Below are positions 23,099 to 33,346 of a stretch of 64,000 bases of DNA, piece after piece. The position numbers and the translations under genes were made by a program. Each line of letters starts with the position of its first letter. The first letter of the stretch is position 1. The notes under the pieces are model-generated. The model saw only the letters and a program-made list of their open reading frames with translations. It was not told the origin of the DNA and did no database searches. This DNA is from Rostrohypoxylon terebratum. Its lineage: Eukaryota > Ascomycota > Sordariomycetes > Xylariales > Hypoxylaceae. The stretch spans positions 301,094 to 365,093 of the forward strand of contig MU385876.1 of assembly GCA_022497145.1 (NCBI GenBank), written 5' to 3'.

Positions 23099-24065
23099 AT
23101 GGGCGGTCAATTCTCGCCGAAAGACCCCGTGAGATGCGCGCACTACGCCCGTTTTGCAGCTCACCTTCAGAGACCCCAGTTCGATGGCATCTACTGGACC
23201 TTCTTCTTCTCGGTCATATTCACCCTATTTGTGTCGTCATGGATATACCAATCGTGAGTGACGAAAAGAATCCGTCCACAAATCTAGAATTACATGGCGT
23301 ATTAACAATATATCGCCTAGCACGATGAGATACAGAGAAAAGCCGGAATCATGCCCTATCATGTTCAGAACCAAGTTAAAGATCTCGCTCGCATGGTGTT
23401 CAGCCCTATTCATACTCGCCGCTGCCCTCCTCGCATTCGAAGTCTTCGCCCTTCTAGCACTACAGTTTTGCGACGGTGAGGACCTCATGTCGCTCTACTG
23501 GTCTACGTGGACCATGCTCCAACTCGGGTCCGAGATTGCGATCCTGGGGATCAACCTGTCGCTCTGGCATCAATTGTTTAATATCCGACAACCGTAAGCC
23601 TCCCTATTCTACTATACACAACCTCGGAAATGAGTCAATGGATCAGCTAACCCTTGGTTTAGACTCTGGGCGCTGGCACTGGGCACGCCCGTCCTCGTGG
23701 TTGCGGGGCTCGGCCACATAATCCACGTTGCCTTTCGGAAGGTGTACAAGAAAGCCAAGGAGAGCAGGAGGGCGAGTAGGATAGTCAGCGACGACGCTCG
23801 CCGGGAAATGAAAGATGCCTCCGCGTCGTGTTCCTCAGCGTAAGCCCAGCCACACCTATCTCTCGACTACCGATCGCTAACTCGTTTTAGTCCTAGCATC
23901 AAGCCGGAACGCGAGCATGTCGATCCGCCAAGAGCCCTAGCGGCAGGGCAAACCTTGTGTTTCGCGATAGACGTGGGCGACGACGAACGCGTGAGACAGT
24001 GGCCATCTTTCGTCGGGATGTCAGGCAGCAAGGCGATCGTGCGGCTGACCGTGGTTGATGTCTGA
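23099..24065 (+). CDS. Small four-helix membrane protein, unknown
   Basis: Four exons: 23099-23253, 23321-23593, 23663-23839 and 23891-24065, with all phases consistent, 259 aa. Start MGGQFSPKDPVR; possible helices at about residues 32-48 (YWTFFFSVIFTLFVSSW), 73-97 (ISLAWCSALFILAAALLAF), 115-135 and 145-165 (ALALGTPVLVVAGLGHII). A basic cytosolic-type segment (RKVYKKAKESRRASR) follows the last helix, then a polar tail. Four small helices with a positive loop suggest a tetraspan protein, but no family is recognised. The model rests on splice phase and on hydrophobic periodicity in each exon, which makes it convincing as a gene. Confidence 0.78.
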
Positions 24066-25506
24066 GAGCGTGCGTTAGATAGGGAATAACGGGTAATGAT
24101 GGTTACGAATTTAATTTATAATATAATGATGCACACGAGATACAAAAACGATATTTCAGTGTTCTGCTATCTTTCACCTCCACCGACTGTCGGAAATCGT
24201 GACACGAGCGGTGTAGCTGCGTCTTGACTATCACACACACCACTTACACACACGCATGGAGGACCCAACTCTTTGATAACGGTGAGGCGGTATACCTAGG
24301 TCCTATATTACTACCAGACCTTCGCCGCGTCACAGCTCTCCCCTCTGCACATGTCTTCCCAAGGCAGCCGCCCACCGCGGATCGCCATCGCGCCCGGACT
24401 GGGCTTTATCTGGGCACGCGTAGATACCCGGCGGACCCAATGGCCGGGAGGATGAAGTAAATGATGATACGCTGCGAAAGCGGGCTTTGTCAAGTGTTTT
24501 CGCTAGTGTAGTGTAGTTCGATATCTTGTAGATTTGCCAAGGCGACGACGAGATCTTTTTTGCTGGATAGGGGGGGTACCGGAGTACCAGGTAAGTGGGA
24601 TTTTGTGGCGGGCTTTAGGCTAGCTGGCTGGGATATCTGCCCCCCCTCCCCCCCTCCCTTCCGCCCGAGACTTGCAGGTCTAGGTTGCTAGGGGGCTCGT
24701 AAATGAAGTTAAAAATGGAGGGCGAGTCATATCGCCATCTGTATCCCAAGCCTCAAGGTGAGGTCTTTTTAGGCGATTTGACCGAGGATTCTAGGATGAT
24801 GGCATGTCACATAGGCTGATAGGTATAATCGAGTTGTTATTGGATTGATCTACCTACCTAGTATAAAACTATCGCTGACGACAAAAATACATGCGTAGAT
24901 GTTGAGGAATACAATCCGTCTTGCTGATAAGAAGAAAAAATGCAAAAACAGAGATATTCCTACGGTCTTGGTCCGGAAGTTTCTCGTGAAAAGCATGCGC
25001 GTCACACCGAGTGTGTTGTCGGCAACGATATTCGGATGGGGCGCCCCATCCCATATTGCGGAGAAACCATCGAACCCAAACATTGGCAATGATAAGCATA
25101 CATATACCCATAATTTGAAGTCATATTCAAGCAAATGGACATCTTCAGTGTTCATTTAGATTCAGATATAAACTACGCTACATCGAGAAATTCCGAAAAC
25201 AAATTGTTTTGTATTCAGAAAATAAGCACCTAGGACGAGATTTTGGACGTAGTAGTAACCCGTGCCCGTCCCTTCACGTCGGTAGGTAGTCCTGGGACAT
25301 GGAGGGGTTGGGGATCTGCGCAGGGATCAGACAGGCGCTTGCAGAAATGCCGGCGTTGCAGACGTTTTCTGAAAAGGCTCCAGTTGAGTCCATTTCAGCT
25401 TCAACGCCATGTTTGTTGGTTGTAAATTTCGTCTATACCAAATTCATAGATCCCACGGATGAGATGATTAGACAAGTTTGGATATTACTTGGCTGGCTCG
25501 GCCGGA
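24066..25506. other. Intergenic, 1.4 kb
   Basis: Convergent 3' space. Has a G-run and C-run pair near 24568 and 24645 and a short AT-rich stretch near 24105. Open frames of 60-126 codons here overlap each other on both strands and look random. Confidence 0.5.
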
Positions 25507-26582
25507 CTACACACGACCCGCCCGACCAACCTGTAAGATCTCGCCCGTCAATCTCTCGTCGCTGCGTAGGACCGGCCAGCTCGCGCCGTCTGCTTTGTGC
25601 AGGCTCACTTCTAGCTTCGTGCCGAGGATCTTGTACGTGGATTTCTCCGCGTCGATCTGGCCGAACAGCGGGACGCTAGTCCTGTACCGCTTGGGCTGGG
25701 CATCGCTCGTCGGTAGGTCGAGGGCGACGGCTTGTGCTTCGAACTTGACCGTGGCTTTGTCCTTGTCGATCTTCTTGAGGAAGAATGACGCGATCACCGT
25801 CGAGGGCGTCTGGTAGAAGTCGTGTCGCACCGTCTCCAGCAATTCCTCTCCGTTTTCGGTGGTCGACGTGTTTGCCCCGTTGGTCTTGCTCTTCTGCTGT
25901 CCGGACCCGATAAATAGGTGTCTAGGTGATGTTTTACAGCCCTCGAGCTTCATGAATTGGTCGAATTCTAGTACCCGGCGTTTGCAACAGCTGTATCCTT
26001 TACTTCCCTCGTGGAAGATGGGAGCGCCGGGGTGATGAATGCATTTCTCGTCTTCTGGTCGGTCTTGGCCTTTCTTATATGTCGCGTTGCAGCCTTTCCG
26101 TCGGCAAACCTTTCCATCTGGGATCTCTAGAGACGGATCGTCGTCTTCGGACTCAGGTGGTGGGGGTGGCGCGGTGGGAGCTGGTTGAGGGGTTACAGGC
26201 GCACGGGTGGGCGCTGACACGGCTTCGGCAAGTTTGGTAGCTAGAGTCTGTGAGGTCGGGTCTAGATTCTCAGGGGCCTTCTTCTCGATCTCTGGAGGTA
26301 AGTCTGTTGTGCTGTGTTTTCCCTCGGTACAAGGAGGGATCTCGAGAAACTCGTCAAAGGTCAAGACTCTTGGTTTGCAGCATTTCCAGCCTTCAATGTA
26401 GCGAAAAAAATGACGAGTCAGAAAAATGTCTTGGTATTTTGGTATTAGATATTATGGAAATAACCGAACCACATACCTTTTTGGCCCTCGTGGAAGACTG
26501 GAGGACCCGGATGGTAAACACAGACCTCGTCCGGATCGGTGTAGACCTTGCCGCAACCTTTGTGGACACATTTCTGGGCCAT
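25507..26582 (-). CDS. CHORD- and CS-domain co-chaperone (RAR1/CHP-1 type)
   Basis: Two exons on the minus strand, 26582-26477 and 26390-25507, joined at G|GC (Gly), 329 aa. CHORD1 is the first 60 residues (MAQKCVHKGCGKVYTD, then CVYHPGPPVFHEG and KCCKPRVLTFDEF), with its zinc-binding Cys/His split by the intron. CHORD2 follows (CRRKGCNATYKK, CIHHPGAPIFHEG, CCKRRVLEFDQF). The C-terminal CS domain (p23-like fold, from about residue 210: RHDFYQTPSTVIASFFLKK onward) binds HSP90. Animal and plant relatives (CHP-1, RAR1) partner SGT1 and HSP90 in protein folding and in stability of immune receptors. Length and domain order are standard. Confidence 0.95.
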
Positions 26583-27515
26583 TATCGCACACGCCTTACA
26601 ATCTTTTGACAAGAGTTGGAAACTAGGTCGATGTCTTAGTAAGTTAAGGCGTAGCAATACTATTTGGACTTGTATTTGTTTTTGGATAATCTGGATTATT
26701 ATTCATAAGTTCATAAGTTCATAAGTTGCACACTGTTTGCAAGTGAAGCTGGTGGAAGCTACGAGAGCCTTGAGCTATCTCACCGCCTTCCCTTTCCGGG
26801 AGCTTTTTTTTCGTACTTTCCCCTTCTTTCTCCAAAAGTCCCCCACAGAAACTCCCTTGCCGAAATTCTGCAGCAGATCTATGTATCCGGGTACCTATGA
26901 CGTACGTCTGTTGCAGTATGATTCAGGTTCTGTTGAGGAGAATATATAGCGTAGCGGACATTTGATTGGCAATGGCAGTGCCTGTCGTATTTGTAATCTC
27001 TATGCGAGCAAGATGTTGAGATCGATTATCGATCGGCTCGAATTCATTAGATTCCATTTGCCATTGTCATCTTCGCTCAGGGAAACAGGCAGACAAGTTA
27101 CAAAAGCAGTCGATGGACCGGAAGTCCATTTCCATTTTAGTTATTTTACTAGTTACTTCCCCATGTGGGGCGGCAGAATGTCAGCCCCCGTCTGGTGGGG
27201 CAAAGCTGATTGGAGATATGTATTAACAAAGCATAGGTGTTTATAAGGTATCTGACGAAGTGCCAAAAAACAGCAGATACAAAAAAGGTCCATTTAAGCC
27301 ACATTTTAATTGGTTCAAAAAGTCTTGGCGGGGCTTTTATAAAATTCAATTGGATGCATTCTTTGGTGGTTTGCTGGGTTTAAGTATTTGCTGTTTTTTG
27401 GCACTTCGTCAGATAGGATGTAGTTACAGTAGATATCTCTATAACAGGTTATACTTCGTTTTTCAATCGAAGTCTCATTTCTCACGAGCATTTTTTTAGA
27501 CTTCAGGCATCAAAA
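26583..27515. promoter_or_regulatory. Divergent promoter region with an inserted inverted-repeat element
   Basis: 933 bp between the CHORD gene and the glutaredoxin-like gene, which point away from each other. It contains a three-copy CATAAGTT direct repeat at about 26704-26727 and the inverted-repeat element at 27249-27415, which ends only 100 bp before the glutaredoxin-like start codon. Confidence 0.6.
27249..27415. mobile_element. MITE-like element with 32-bp terminal inverted repeats
   Basis: Left arm 27249-27280 begins TATCTGACGAAGTGCCAAAA; the right arm 27384-27415 is its reverse complement with one mismatch in 32. Total 167 bp, no coding capacity. If the outer TA on each side is the target duplication, the element is 27251-27413 and fits the Tc1/mariner rule of TA insertion. 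A non-autonomous DNA transposon is the simplest reading; a long structured RNA hairpin is the alternative. Confidence 0.75.
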
Positions 27516-27897
27516 ATGCGAGTTACCAGTAGGTTGCTACAAGCCTGCAGGATAACGCTCTTCACGCGTGAAAACTGCGGGCTTTGTACCACGGCCCGGT
27601 CAGTTCTATCCGACGTCTGGGATACCCGGCCATTCCAGTTTCAAGAGATCGATATCATAAAAGCCGAATCGAAGCCTAGCTGGCGAGATCTATATGAGTT
27701 TGATGTCCCCGTTGTATGTGAATGGGATGACTCTGAATGGGATTCCAAGAACTAACCAACCCCCTTTATAGATACATATCAGCAAGTCTTCAGCTCCGGA
27801 AGAATATCCACAATCGGCCTCGAAGGCCGTTAAACTCATGCATCGATTTACTGCCGACCAAGTAAAAGACAAGATGGATCTAGTTGAGAAAGCTTGA
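27516..27897 (+). CDS. Glutaredoxin-like protein (DUF836 / YDR286C type)
   Basis: Two exons, 27516-27713 and 27772-27897, phase 0, 107 aa. Residues 10-35 contain the thioredoxin-fold start ITLFTRENCGLCTTA with a CxxC redox motif (CGLC). FQFQEIDI and the cis-Pro region YEFDVPV follow as in glutaredoxin-like proteins of yeast YDR286C type. The second exon begins IHISK, continuing a beta strand, and ends with a charged helix. A thiol-disulfide role, perhaps mitochondrial, is likely by family. The first exon has an alternative continuation through the intron that stops soon, so the spliced form is preferred. It lies just downstream of the MITE-like element. Confidence 0.88.
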
Positions 27898-28055
27898 TTA
27901 AGATAGCATATCTGCGCTTGTTTTAAACCTCGATATATCCAGATATCATAGAGACACAACACACGAGCTTTGCGTCGATTCTTTCACTGTCCCTTATAAG
28001 CAGGGACGAGGAAACATTATATCCTTCCCATTTTGCCCCAGATTTCGAGATATCT

Positions 28056-29181
28056 TTAATATCTACCACCAGCCTTTGGCGCCTGCTGCCCCCTCGCAGC
28101 GCTCAGTGACACGCCCAGCGAAGCCTGCAACAGCGTTGTATCGAGCGCCGCGCTAATCATATGGAACCCCTTATCCGCGTACTCCTTCGCCTGCTCCCCG
28201 TTTGTAGCGAAGAAACCGCACTTCTTACCCGCCTTGTTCGTCGCCTCCAGGATCCGGATCATAGCCTGTTCCAACTCGGGCTTGATGACTCCGTCTAGGA
28301 TAGGATGACCGATGTTATTCCCTAAGTCAAATGGGCCTATGAATAGAACGTCGACTCCGGGGATGGCGGCTATCTCCTCGACGGAGTCGAGAGCTTCCCG
28401 TGTTTCTATTTGCACCATGGTCAGAAGCGAGTCGTTGGCTTGTTGAAGGTACTCCGTCATAGATGGGATTGGGTTAAATCGTTCCATGGCAAACGGGGAG
28501 CCCAATCCACGTTGGCCTTGCGGCGGGAATTTGGCCGCGGCGACGATTTTCTTGGCTTCCTCGACAGAACGGAGTAATGGGATTAGAACCTAGATACTCA
28601 GTATCATCAAAATCCAATTGCTTGCGAGTAACATACGCCATGAGCTCCAGCATCCAGTGCACCTTTGTAAACTTAGTTAGATGATACTGGCGAGTTATAC
28701 TGAAAACTTACGTTTTATCATCCAACCTTGCATATCCGGAATTCTCACCAAAGGACTAACACCACAGCTGGCGATAGCCGGAACGGCCTCATGCATCGCG
28801 GCATCTACCAAATTTTCAGCACTTGAATCACCCTTATGAGAGAAATGGAGCCATACCATCCATATTTCCATGCTCACAGTCTACCATCACCCAATCTACA
28901 TCTGCTCGTGCCAATATTCTCGACACATTCTGGCCAGGCAACGTTTGCCAAGCCCCTATACTAGGGGTCTGGTTCTTAATGAAAGCATTTTTTACAACAC
29001 ACCCTTGAAGCATTTTCGAATATGACCGCGTCGATGATATAGAGTTATGGCAAAAGTAAGGATGAAGTGTCTTAGAACTCGCAAGTAAAGTCCGGCTTGC
29101 GGAAATAGCACACCGAGATATAATAGGTGGCATCGATCTTACTGTCCTCGGCATGGTATCCAAAAAGCAAGGATGTATCAT
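28056..29181 (-). CDS. HpcH/HpaI-family aldolase
   Basis: Four exons on the minus strand: 29181-28857, 28804-28712, 28662-28637 (only 26 nt) and 28589-28056, phases consistent, 325 aa. Class II, metal-dependent pyruvate aldolase: DCEHG supplies the catalytic His, PLVRIPD the Arg, VQIET the metal-binding Glu and IGPFDLG the metal-binding Asp. The family cleaves 2-oxo-4-hydroxy acids to pyruvate plus an aldehyde, in aromatic and sugar-acid breakdown. About 65 residues precede the catalytic core, rich in Ser and Arg and ending in STRSYSK, resembling a mitochondrial presequence; a second possible ATG is at 29154. First member of the 28-44 kb accessory block. Substrate unknown. Confidence 0.9.
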
Positions 29182-30406
29182 AACGAGGTCACGTAGAGGT
29201 TATCAGCTAGCAGGCATCCGCATCGGGAATTGAATATCGTGTTTCTCCAACCTCAGGATCCTCGAAGGAGGAGATTCGGCTTACCCGGACCCCTCGCTCA
29301 TGTAGTATTCACGCAGCATGGGAAACTACCGAGAGCGGGGTAGGCAACTAAGTAAGATCGAGTAAAGGTTCCTTGGAATATGCGTCGCTTACCTACTCAA
29401 TCTCTACGGAGACATCATACGATGATATGGAGAACACTCACAACTCCCGGAACTACGATTCACCTAGGTATCAGAATATGCAGTTGGTTGGTATTAATGC
29501 ACGATTACATCATCCCGTGTGAGGCTCAAGACTTATATTACTTACATAGATACAAGCTTTCTAGAAGCATTCAATATAGGGATTTAATATAGCTCAAATG
29601 AAGCATTTGTGGATATCCGATCCTATTAGGTAAAACGGCATCAGTTCCGGTTACACCATCTCCGACCTGTGGCATCGTTGTCCCACTTTTCGCGGGATTG
29701 CTCCGAATCACGACTTTGGGTGTTGAAGCTTGAGGCAGGTTAATATGTAGTAATGAACTTTGCATGGATTTTTAGCGTATTTATCCTTTGATTTCAGGGT
29801 CGAGGAAAATGGAAAAGAATATTTATTGTTAATATATAATTCGTATATAGTTTCCAAGAGAGGACCTGGAAATCATTGTCCTACGTAGTGTAGTACATCC
29901 TGCAGGTCTTAAGCTAGTTGTCGTCATAACCCTTTCCTATAGTTTTGCCTCGCTCCACATCTGTATTACAACGAGGGAGCGGGGATATATGCTGGTGTTT
30001 ATGCACCTACCGTTGTCCTTTCTATATGCCCAAACCTCATCACCAACCTTGGAATCTTCAATCCCAGGTGGGATGATTAACGCCATTCCACCCCGATCAT
30101 TAGCAGCGTTCAATTGCTAGAACTTCCGAGCCCACCTCGGACGTCATCAAATAGGTACTAGGACACCATAGTCTCCATTGTCAATCTTTTGCGTAGGCAG
30201 CTCGACACCGATGTCTGTGGTTCTCCAGCAACCCCCGGATAGTGGAACCGATGACACCATGATGCGAATGCACGTCCCCGATGAAGATAGGGAAGGGGTA
30301 TTCGATCCAAAATGTTTGAATATTGCATGACAGAGCGAAGAGGGTAAGCCGGCATAATAGAAAGTCGTTTGGAAACCCAAATGAGCTGGATCGGCTCTTC
30401 CGACTT
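29182..30406. other. Intergenic, 1.2 kb
   Basis: Upstream of the aldolase and downstream of the regulator gene. No supported coding frame; frames of 60-87 codons overlap each other. The aldolase promoter should lie at its left end. Confidence 0.5.
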
Positions 30407-31974
30407 TCAAGGGGATGAGCCGCTGACGTCGTTGAGGTACGCGCAGGGATTCATTGACCTAGATTGCGACATAAAATTCTGACGAGCGGCTGAGTCCAGA
30501 GCAGCAGCTCCTCCTGGCATATTCTGCATGGCGGTGAACATTTGACTCAGGAGCTCAATGTGACTGACAAAGTTACCATTGTGGCTAGCTTCCTCTAAGA
30601 GTGCCGCCTCGGCCGCCCAATCTGCGCCCCAGACGTCCGGAGGTATGACATCACCTTCATACACGGCAATTCGGAGCGGCCACTGCAGGCGAGGCCACCA
30701 TTCTTCATCGTCTGGATCGAATAGCGATATAATGCCCATGACTTCGCGGCGCGATACCCCCTTTAGCCACCAAACGCTATCAAGACATTTTAGTAGGCCG
30801 AAGTAGCTAGCAAGAATGGCAAGAGCGCGAGGACGGCGATTTTCCAGCAATTCCACGAAGCGACGCGAAACGCTTGCGAGAAACACCAGTGGGGCGCCAG
30901 TATGGGGAATCTTGTGAGCCCAGTCCAGAACAGCAACAGCATGTTGGTATGCTTGGCGTGTCATCTCCCGATTATCCGGATCATCGTCCGAGCTCATAAC
31001 CTCTTCTTCGACGCCATCCAAAAGGTGCCCAAAGAAGTTCGCATTCTGCCCCGAAAGATCGAGATTGAGCGCGGGTTGGGACTCGATTATCGGGACGACG
31101 ATACCACTGTGGCGCAGCCATTGCCAGCTAGCAGCAACGACGGCTTTCACGCCCTGAAAAGAATGAAACCATGATAAGGGCAGAACATATCCGTCAGATC
31201 GGTCTTTAAGATCGCCGCCGTCATCCCGAGAGAAGATGCGAGATGCGGTAGACTGGAATGCGATAAGCGCGGCGGTGAGGAACAGCGCTTCGGCGTTGGA
31301 CTCATTGATACCCTTGCTTAAACTTGCGCCGTATTCGGATAGGGTAGATGCCATGTATGCGTGACTGGCGCGCACCAGTTCTTGGTCTTGAGGTGAATTG
31401 TATCGTAGATGAAGGGCGGAAACGGCGAGTAAAGCATCGGCTAGGAAATTGGCGCCGGAGAATGCGAGATCTGGGACAGTATTTCTCCATATCCTCTCGC
31501 TCACGGGTGACGATATGGCAAGGGTTTCGCAAGTAATGGTGGTATAATGATGGAGCAGCTTCAGTTCCATCATGCGACTACTTTTCGTGTTCGCCGTCAG
31601 GGGAAGCGGTTCTGGATTTCGGTATAAGGGGAGAGGTGTATCTGGATCTGCTACTGATGGCGTTGGTGGGAGAGTACTTGTCGCTGGGCTATCGCAATCG
31701 CCGGTAGACGTGGCCGGACGAGGAGTTTCGGCGGGGGTAAGGGCTTCGGCGACGCTAGGATGCTCGAAGTCACAAGGAACGCCATGTTTTGTACAGTTGC
31801 CGCATCTAGGATGAACTTCATCGCACTACGAGCAGTCGTCAGGAACCGGAACGGTGAATTTTGCGCCGAAGCCCCTTTCGAGTATGAAAGTCCGGAGCCA
31901 CATACCTTGATCTTCCTGGTCTTACATCTTCGACACCCAGCACGGGATTTCTTATGAGATCTCCTTGGAGGCAT
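30407..31974 (-). CDS. Zn(II)2Cys6 transcription factor
   Basis: Two exons on the minus strand, 31974-31906 and 31825-30407, phase 0, 495 aa. The zinc cluster is complete: Cys at residues 14, 17, 24, 31, 34 and 41 (C-X2-C-X6-C-X6-C-X2-C-X6-C), preceded by basic residues (RRSHKKSRAG). The intron falls exactly between KIK and the third Cys, a common position in this family. A Pro/Ser/Thr linker follows, then a helical region starting MELKLLHHYTTITCETLAI, like the short fungal-specific domain of sterol-uptake/Upc2-type regulators. These proteins bind CGG triplets. It sits in the accessory block, divergent from the carboxylesterase, and is a natural candidate for its pathway regulator. Confidence 0.92.
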
Positions 31975-33346
31975 TGTCACACAAGATCATAACTGCCGTC
32001 GAATAGATATAATATTATTTGTCCTACAAGGGAATATGAACGAAGCCATCGATAAGGATGTCGACGTCGAGGGTGTTCCTAATCCGCATGTGCAAGTAAC
32101 GAATTTACAAGTACGAGCATGAGCATGAGATCTTCGATTGCCGAGCGGAATTGTTCCTAGTTTGGTTGTGGACAGCCTTGAGGTTGGACGGGCAGACGGG
32201 CTGGCGGGTTGAGCGATGAGAGACTAGGTAATAATTATTAATTACTGCAAGGTCGAAGGGCGGACACGGATTTTACGGGTTTGCGGGTTTGAACGTTGCG
32301 GGATTGGGAAATGTAGAAATTTTGGACCGTTGAACTTGGAACTTGGGAACTTTGGGGCGTTTTGCGGGTTATCATCAATTCAATTGGACTAGGTAGTAGG
32401 TACTAGGTAAAATGTACCTACGCAGCACGCGCAGAAGTTGCTTGGTCCTTGGTGGCAGCCCTGGCAGCCTGGGTGAGTTTCCTTCATCCTTCCCGCCTTC
32501 AATGTATGCCCAGGTGCTACCTGCCTGTGCTACGTGCTAAGCCACTCGTCAAAGCTTCGCGGCAGATCCGGGGGTGACTTATCATCCAATCATTCTGATT
32601 CCATTAGCTTGGCGGGGCAGCTCATACGTTACTATACGCAACGTACAAGTACAACGTACAAGTACAACGTACATACTCTCAGAGTCTCAGTACATACTAG
32701 GTACATTTACCGTGTAAACCATGCCTAAATGCCTGGTTTACAGCGACGATTGGCATAAAATGGATAACAGATATGTACCCAGTACTAGATGTGTTATACC
32801 TAAGTAATTGCAACCAGGCAAAAAACTATCCGAAAACGTTAGGCAGCCACACATCCCCACAATCCCCACTCGTTCAGGCTTTTGAAGGCTTTTGAACTTC
32901 AATTGAAGCCGTTCTTATCCATGCTATCCCTGCCTATTTCGGATGGTGTTACTCGCATGAGCCACAAAGTACCGTGTGATTCGGTTCGGTCTTCTTCGCC
33001 CGTCCGAGTTCCCGAACCTTTCCTTATGCTCCTTACGCTCCTTACGAGCCTTACGAGCCTTATGAGACATTTCGGCAAACAACCTTGGAACCTCTCGGCA
33101 TCCAAATTGTCCCTTTTATATTGACTTACCCGGACTCGGACTCGGAGACATACGTATGCGAGGGATCATTGAATTTCCAGAAACAATCATTGTTGTCACG
33201 TCCGCACGTCCCCCATCCTAATTCTCACGTAATCACGTAAGCCTCAGGGGTAAATCGTGAACGTCAATCTTCGTTATGAGTGCTTAAATTTCAGGAGCCT
33301 CAAAGGACAGCCTCATTGTTTCTTTGCTGAAACTTGATTCCTCGAC
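31975..33346. promoter_or_regulatory. Divergent promoter region, regulator / carboxylesterase
   Basis: 1.37 kb between divergent genes. Two features relevant to a Zn2Cys6 regulator are visible: CGG-N5-CCG at 32560-32570 and three CGG triplets spaced six bases apart (CGGACTCGGACTCGG) at 33131-33145, about 200 bp before the carboxylesterase ATG. Tandem TACAAGTACAACG units occur at 32640-32672 and TAGGTA motifs at about 32390-32420. Binding is inferred only. Confidence 0.45.

Noticed and set aside
30147..30410. Frame overlapping the end of the Zn2Cys6 gene
   Set aside because: The regulator has its own stop at 30407 and no splice site leads into this frame.
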